Below, one piece after another: positions 61,148-64,000 of a stretch of 64,000 nt of DNA. A model generated the notes under the pieces. That model made no database searches, was not told the origin of the DNA, and was given only the letters and a program-made list of their open reading frames with translations. A program made the position numbers and the translations under genes. Position 1 is the first letter of the stretch, and every line of letters begins with the position of its first letter. The stretch is from Chelativorans sp. YIM 93263 (GTDB lineage Bacteria; Pseudomonadota; Alphaproteobacteria; Rhizobiales; Rhizobiaceae): the NCBI RefSeq assembly GCF_028767125.1, contig NZ_JAKCWP010000001.1, forward strand, positions 806,001 through 870,000, in the 5' to 3' direction.

Positions 61148-63187
61148 ATGACCCTAGAAAAACGGCGCAAGGTTCTGGTCTGTTCCTGCGAAGCGAGCAT
61201 GCCGGACTATGGCGACAGCGTCGAGCGCGGGTGCCGGGGCGCCGAGGTCGAAACGGGAAATCAGTTCTGTGGCGCCGAGCTCGACCGGGTGCGCGCCTTC
61301 CTGGGCGGCACCGACGCGGTGACGATCGGCTGCACCCAGCAGGCGCCGCTCTTCAGGGAGGTCGTCGAAGATCTCGGCTTCGCTGGCAAACTGGCGTTCG
61401 CGAACATCCGCGAGACGGCTGGCTGGGCCGAGACCGCGGCGCAGGCCGGGCCGAAGGCTGCCGCCCTCATGGCCATGGCCGCCGAGCCCGCCGAGGCGCC
61501 GGCGCTCGTGACACTTTCCAGCCGGGGCGTGATCCTGATCTATGGCCGTGACGAGACGGCAATCGAGGCGGGGCGGCAGCTTGCCGACAAGCTCGACGTG
61601 ACCGTCATCCTGTCACGGCCGGGCGAGGTGATCCCGCACCGGGTGTGGGATTTTCCCGTGGCGAAGGGGACGATCCGCAATGCGCACGGCCATCTCGGGG
61701 CCTTCGAGCTGACGGTGGACGATTTCGCCGTGCCGTCGCCCTCCTCGCGGGAGAAGCTGCAGTTCGGGCAAGCGCGCAACGGTGCGGTCTCGCAAGCTGA
61801 CATCGTGCTCGACCTCTCCGGGCAAACGCCGCTTTTCCCGGCCCATGAATTGCGCGACGGCTATATCCGGGTCGATCCCGGCGACCGAGCGTCCATTGCC
61901 GAGGCGATCTGGAAGGCCGCCGACCTGGTCGGTGAGTTCGACAAACCGCGCTTCATCGACTTCTCCGATTCCCTGTGCGCCCATTCGCGGTCGCGTATCA
62001 CGGGCTGCACGCGTTGCCTCGACCTGTGCCCGACGGGCGCTATTGCGCCGGCTGGCGATCACGTTGCGATCGACGCGGAAGTCTGTGCCGGGTGCGGCAA
62101 CTGCGCGGCCGTCTGCCCGACCGGTGCCGCCGCTTACGCTTTGCCTGCCGCCGACGCGCTTCTGCGGCGGGTTCGCACACTTCTCCTCACCTACCGAAAT
62201 GCGGGAGGTCATGAACCGGTCGTGCTGTTCCACGATACCCGCCACGGTGAGCCACTGATCGACGCGCTCGCCCGTTTCGGGCCCGGACTCCCGGCCAAGG
62301 TCCTGCCGGTGGCGGTGAACGAGATCACGCAACTGGGCATTGACGCCTGGGCCGCTTCCGTGGCGTGGGGCGCCTCCGCAGTCAGGGCGCTCGGCCCCGC
62401 CAAGCCGAAACACGATTTGGCGGGTCTTGCGGCAAACATCACAATCGCGAACCTGCTGACCTGTTCTCTCGGCTATGGCTCCGAGGTCTGCGAATTGATT
62501 GAAGCCGACGATCCCGACATCCTTCGCTCTGCGCTCGACCGGGTGATCCCAGGCATCCCTTCGCCACAGCCGGCGACATTCCTGCCTGTCGGCAACAAAC
62601 GGAACCTCCTGAGAACCACGATGGTCGAGCTGCATCGAGCCGCGCCGACGCCAGCCGACCGTGTGACGCTGCCGGCCGGCGCTCCTTTCGGAAGCCTTGA
62701 CGTCGACACAGACGGGTGCACGCTGTGCCTTTCATGTGTTTCGGCCTGTCCGACAGGTGCGCTCTCCGACAGCGAGGACAAGCCGGCCCTCTATTTCGCC
62801 GAGAGCGCCTGCGTGCAATGCGGGCTTTGCGCGGCGACCTGCCCGGAGGACGTGATCCGGCTTACGCCGCAACTCGATTTTGAGGCATGGAGGGCGCCGC
62901 GCCGGTTGGTGAAGGAGGAAGAGCCCTACTGCTGCATCCGCTGCGGCAAGCCGTTCGGCACGAAGAGCACGGTCGAGCGCATCGTTGCTACGCTCGAAGA
63001 CAAGCACTGGATGTTTGCGGGCGAGAACGCGCGGCGAATCGACGTGGTGCGGATGTGCGACAATTGCCGGGTCGAGGCGGTGACCAACGAAGGGTTCGAT
63101 CCCTATGCCAGCCCCGCTCGGCCAGCGCCACGCACGACGGAGGATTATTTGCGCGACCGCGAGTCGCGTGGCGACAAGCCGGGCTAG
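61148..63187 (+). CDS. large 4Fe-4S binding (poly-ferredoxin) protein of the formate dehydrogenase cluster
   Basis: 679 aa after GGGAG. The N-terminal region has VLVCSCEASMP and a later CGAEL; a central ferredoxin pair reads CTRCLDLCPTGA and CAGCGNCAAVCPTGA. A second pair near residue 525 reads CTLCLSCVSACPTGA and CVQCGLCAATCPEDV. C-terminal CCIRCGKPFGT and CDNCRVEAV may form a further metal site. It is divergent from the accessory genes and was probably recruited for electron transfer or cofactor assembly of formate dehydrogenase. Confidence 0.88.
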   Translation: MTLEKRRKVLVCSCEASMPDYGDSVERGCRGAEVETGNQFCGAELDRVRAFLGGTDAVTIGCTQQAPLFREVVEDLGFAGKLAFANIRETAGWAETAAQAGPKAAALMAMAAEPAEAPALVTLSSRGVILIYGRDETAIEAGRQLADKLDVTVILSRPGEVIPHRVWDFPVAKGTIRNAHGHLGAFELTVDDFAVPSPSSREKLQFGQARNGAVSQADIVLDLSGQTPLFPAHELRDGYIRVDPGDRASIAEAIWKAADLVGEFDKPRFIDFSDSLCAHSRSRITGCTRCLDLCPTGAIAPAGDHVAIDAEVCAGCGNCAAVCPTGAAAYALPAADALLRRVRTLLLTYRNAGGHEPVVLFHDTRHGEPLIDALARFGPGLPAKVLPVAVNEITQLGIDAWAASVAWGASAVRALGPAKPKHDLAGLAANITIANLLTCSLGYGSEVCELIEADDPDILRSALDRVIPGIPSPQPATFLPVGNKRNLLRTTMVELHRAAPTPADRVTLPAGAPFGSLDVDTDGCTLCLSCVSACPTGALSDSEDKPALYFAESACVQCGLCAATCPEDVIRLTPQLDFEAWRAPRRLVKEEEPYCCIRCGKPFGTKSTVERIVATLEDKHWMFAGENARRIDVVRMCDNCRVEAVTNEGFDPYASPARPAPRTTEDYLRDRESRGDKPG

Positions 63188-63278
63188 CCCGTTCTAACTA
63201 ACGGTCCTTGGCTTTGATCGTTTTGTCTATGAACATCGAGTCACCACCATGGTCAAAGATAAGTGCTGCTGGTGCTAG

Positions 63279-64000
63279 TCAGCCCCCAGTCTCCCTTTGA
63301 AGAAAGCGGATGAGGGCGGCGCGGGTTTGGTCGTTGCTGATCGTCTGTTCCGGCATCTTGGTGCCGGGCGTGTAGATGCTCGGTCCCACCTCGAAAAGCT
63401 CCGACACCGTTTCCGGCGTCCAGACGATGTCCATGTCACGCAGCGCCTGCGAATATCGATAGCCCGGGACGGAGGCGATCCTGCGGCCGAAGATGCCGTG
63501 AAGAGTGGGCCCAGCGCGGTTGCCGTCTTCCGGGTCGAGCGTGTGACAGGCGACGCAGGCGCGGAAGGCTTCCGCCCCTGGATCACCGGCGAATTCGGCC
63601 AGCGGATCGGTCTCGCCGGCAGCGACCGTGCCGATAGACTCGCCGGTTTCGACGTTCCATTGGCGCACGACGCGGTCCGCACCGCCGGTCAGGAGCGTCT
63701 CGCCGTCCGGCGTGAAGGTAAGGGACCAGACCGGGGGGCTGTTCAGTTCGTGCACGGGCGCGAGGTCTGACGTATTAAGAAGGACAATGGCGCTTCGGAT
63801 GTCGGCGGTAGCAAGATGTTTCCCGTCCGGCGAAGCAGCAAGCGCGACCACGGGGGCCCGGGCGACACGCGCTTCGGATAGAATCGTGCCGTCGCGGTCG
63901 AGCAGGCGCACCGTTCCGTCGGCCCCGCCGAGAGCGAGACGGTCCCCGGGCAGTGCCGCGAGCGTGTTGAGCGGGGTGGGCAGGGTCACGCGCACCGGCG
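63279..64000 (-). CDS. WD40-repeat protein with C-terminal cytochrome c domain, 5' part missing
   Basis: The frame stays open to the window edge. WD40-like blades are visible (LALGGADGTVRLLD, HLATADIRSAIVLLN, TLLTGGADRVVRQWN). A class-I cytochrome c follows with CVACHTLDPEDGNRAGPTLH and an axial-Met candidate in TPGTKMPEQTI. Such fusions are periplasmic electron carriers. The position beside the fdh genes suggests a respiratory role. The GTG at 63995 is probably not the true start because the first blade is incomplete. Confidence 0.82.
   Translation of the reverse strand, partial: PVRVTLPTPLNTLAALPGDRLALGGADGTVRLLDRDGTILSEARVARAPVVALAASPDGKHLATADIRSAIVLLNTSDLAPVHELNSPPVWSLTFTPDGETLLTGGADRVVRQWNVETGESIGTVAAGETDPLAEFAGDPGAEAFRACVACHTLDPEDGNRAGPTLHGIFGRRIASVPGYRYSQALRDMDIVWTPETVSELFEVGPSIYTPGTKMPEQTISNDQTRAALIRFLQRETGG

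Noticed and set aside
1..64000. CRISPR arrays or insertion sequences with terminal repeats
   Set aside because: No regularly spaced long direct repeats with unique spacers and no transposase with flanking inverted repeats were seen; the 21-bp GAATCG arrays have a repeat far too short for CRISPR.

Overview
The window is a chromosomal segment of an alphaproteobacterium, most likely of the order Hyphomicrobiales (Rhizobiales). Evidence: rpsT sits next to dnaA, with enoyl-CoA hydratase and mutM beyond it; an Mrp/ApbC ATPase has the alphaproteobacterial APDT form in place of the usual CxxC; DnaX lacks zinc cysteines; and there are Tad/Flp pilus genes and an FdhABC cluster with DUF3305/DUF3306 accessory proteins. 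GC content is high throughout except in a few accessory patches. No genus is claimed.

Region 1 (1-24.9 kb) is mostly core. It holds a partial IlvD/Edd dehydratase, a CoxG-like protein, and a minus-strand run dnaA-dnaN-recF-moeB-mrp, with ATGA overlaps joining dnaN-recF and recF-moeB. rpsT, enoyl-CoA hydratase, mutM and deoB follow. A partial Tad locus (two TadE-like pseudopilins, a secretin N-domain protein, Flp pilin, prepilin peptidase) comes next, then a triple-Kazal lipoprotein, an MltB-type transglycosylase, recR-ybaB-dnaX, the SRP RNA, a HIT protein, a PQQ sugar dehydrogenase fused to cytochrome c, and prfC.

Region 2 (24.9-31.7 kb) starts with a DAO-type oxidoreductase and msrA. A tRNA-Ser(GGA) is followed at once by an unusual tyrosine recombinase, marking an integrated, decaying island. 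The island holds a small basic protein gene whose upstream region carries GAATCG repeats at an exact 21-bp period and a CAAACG(C/G)CGTTTG palindrome. It also holds a fusion of two unrelated gene remnants.

Region 3 (31.7-41.6 kb) is the most interesting coherent system. A sigma-54 activator carries an N-terminal TIM-barrel domain of the phosphoenolpyruvate-hydrolase-like/Tm-1 type. A textbook -24/-12 promoter lies in front of an operon for a branched-chain-amino-acid-type ABC importer (LivHMKGF), a UPF0261 (Tm-1-like) protein, a free-standing TIM-barrel protein and a SRPBCC protein. A third TIM-barrel gene is transcribed divergently. The locus looks like an inducible uptake and catabolism pathway whose sensor domain is a paralogue of its own enzyme; the substrate is unknown.

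Region 4 (41.6-50.4 kb) is accessory and partly decayed. It contains remnants of a response regulator and a CsbD protein, an AI-2E family transporter, degenerate intergenic repeats, a frameshifted cytochrome-oxidase-like membrane gene, a flavin monooxygenase divergent from a split-barrel/GAF regulator pair, an AAA_28/SDR chimeric remnant, and about 1 kb without a recognisable gene.

Region 5 (50.4-64 kb) is a formate dehydrogenase region: FdhA, FdhB, FdhC, a Tat-target small protein, an HTH-TorD chaperone, DUF3306, DUF3305, DUF6352, DUF6505 and a lipoate/biotin-ligase-like protein on the minus strand. A divergent poly-ferredoxin and a WD40-cytochrome c protein cut by the window edge follow.
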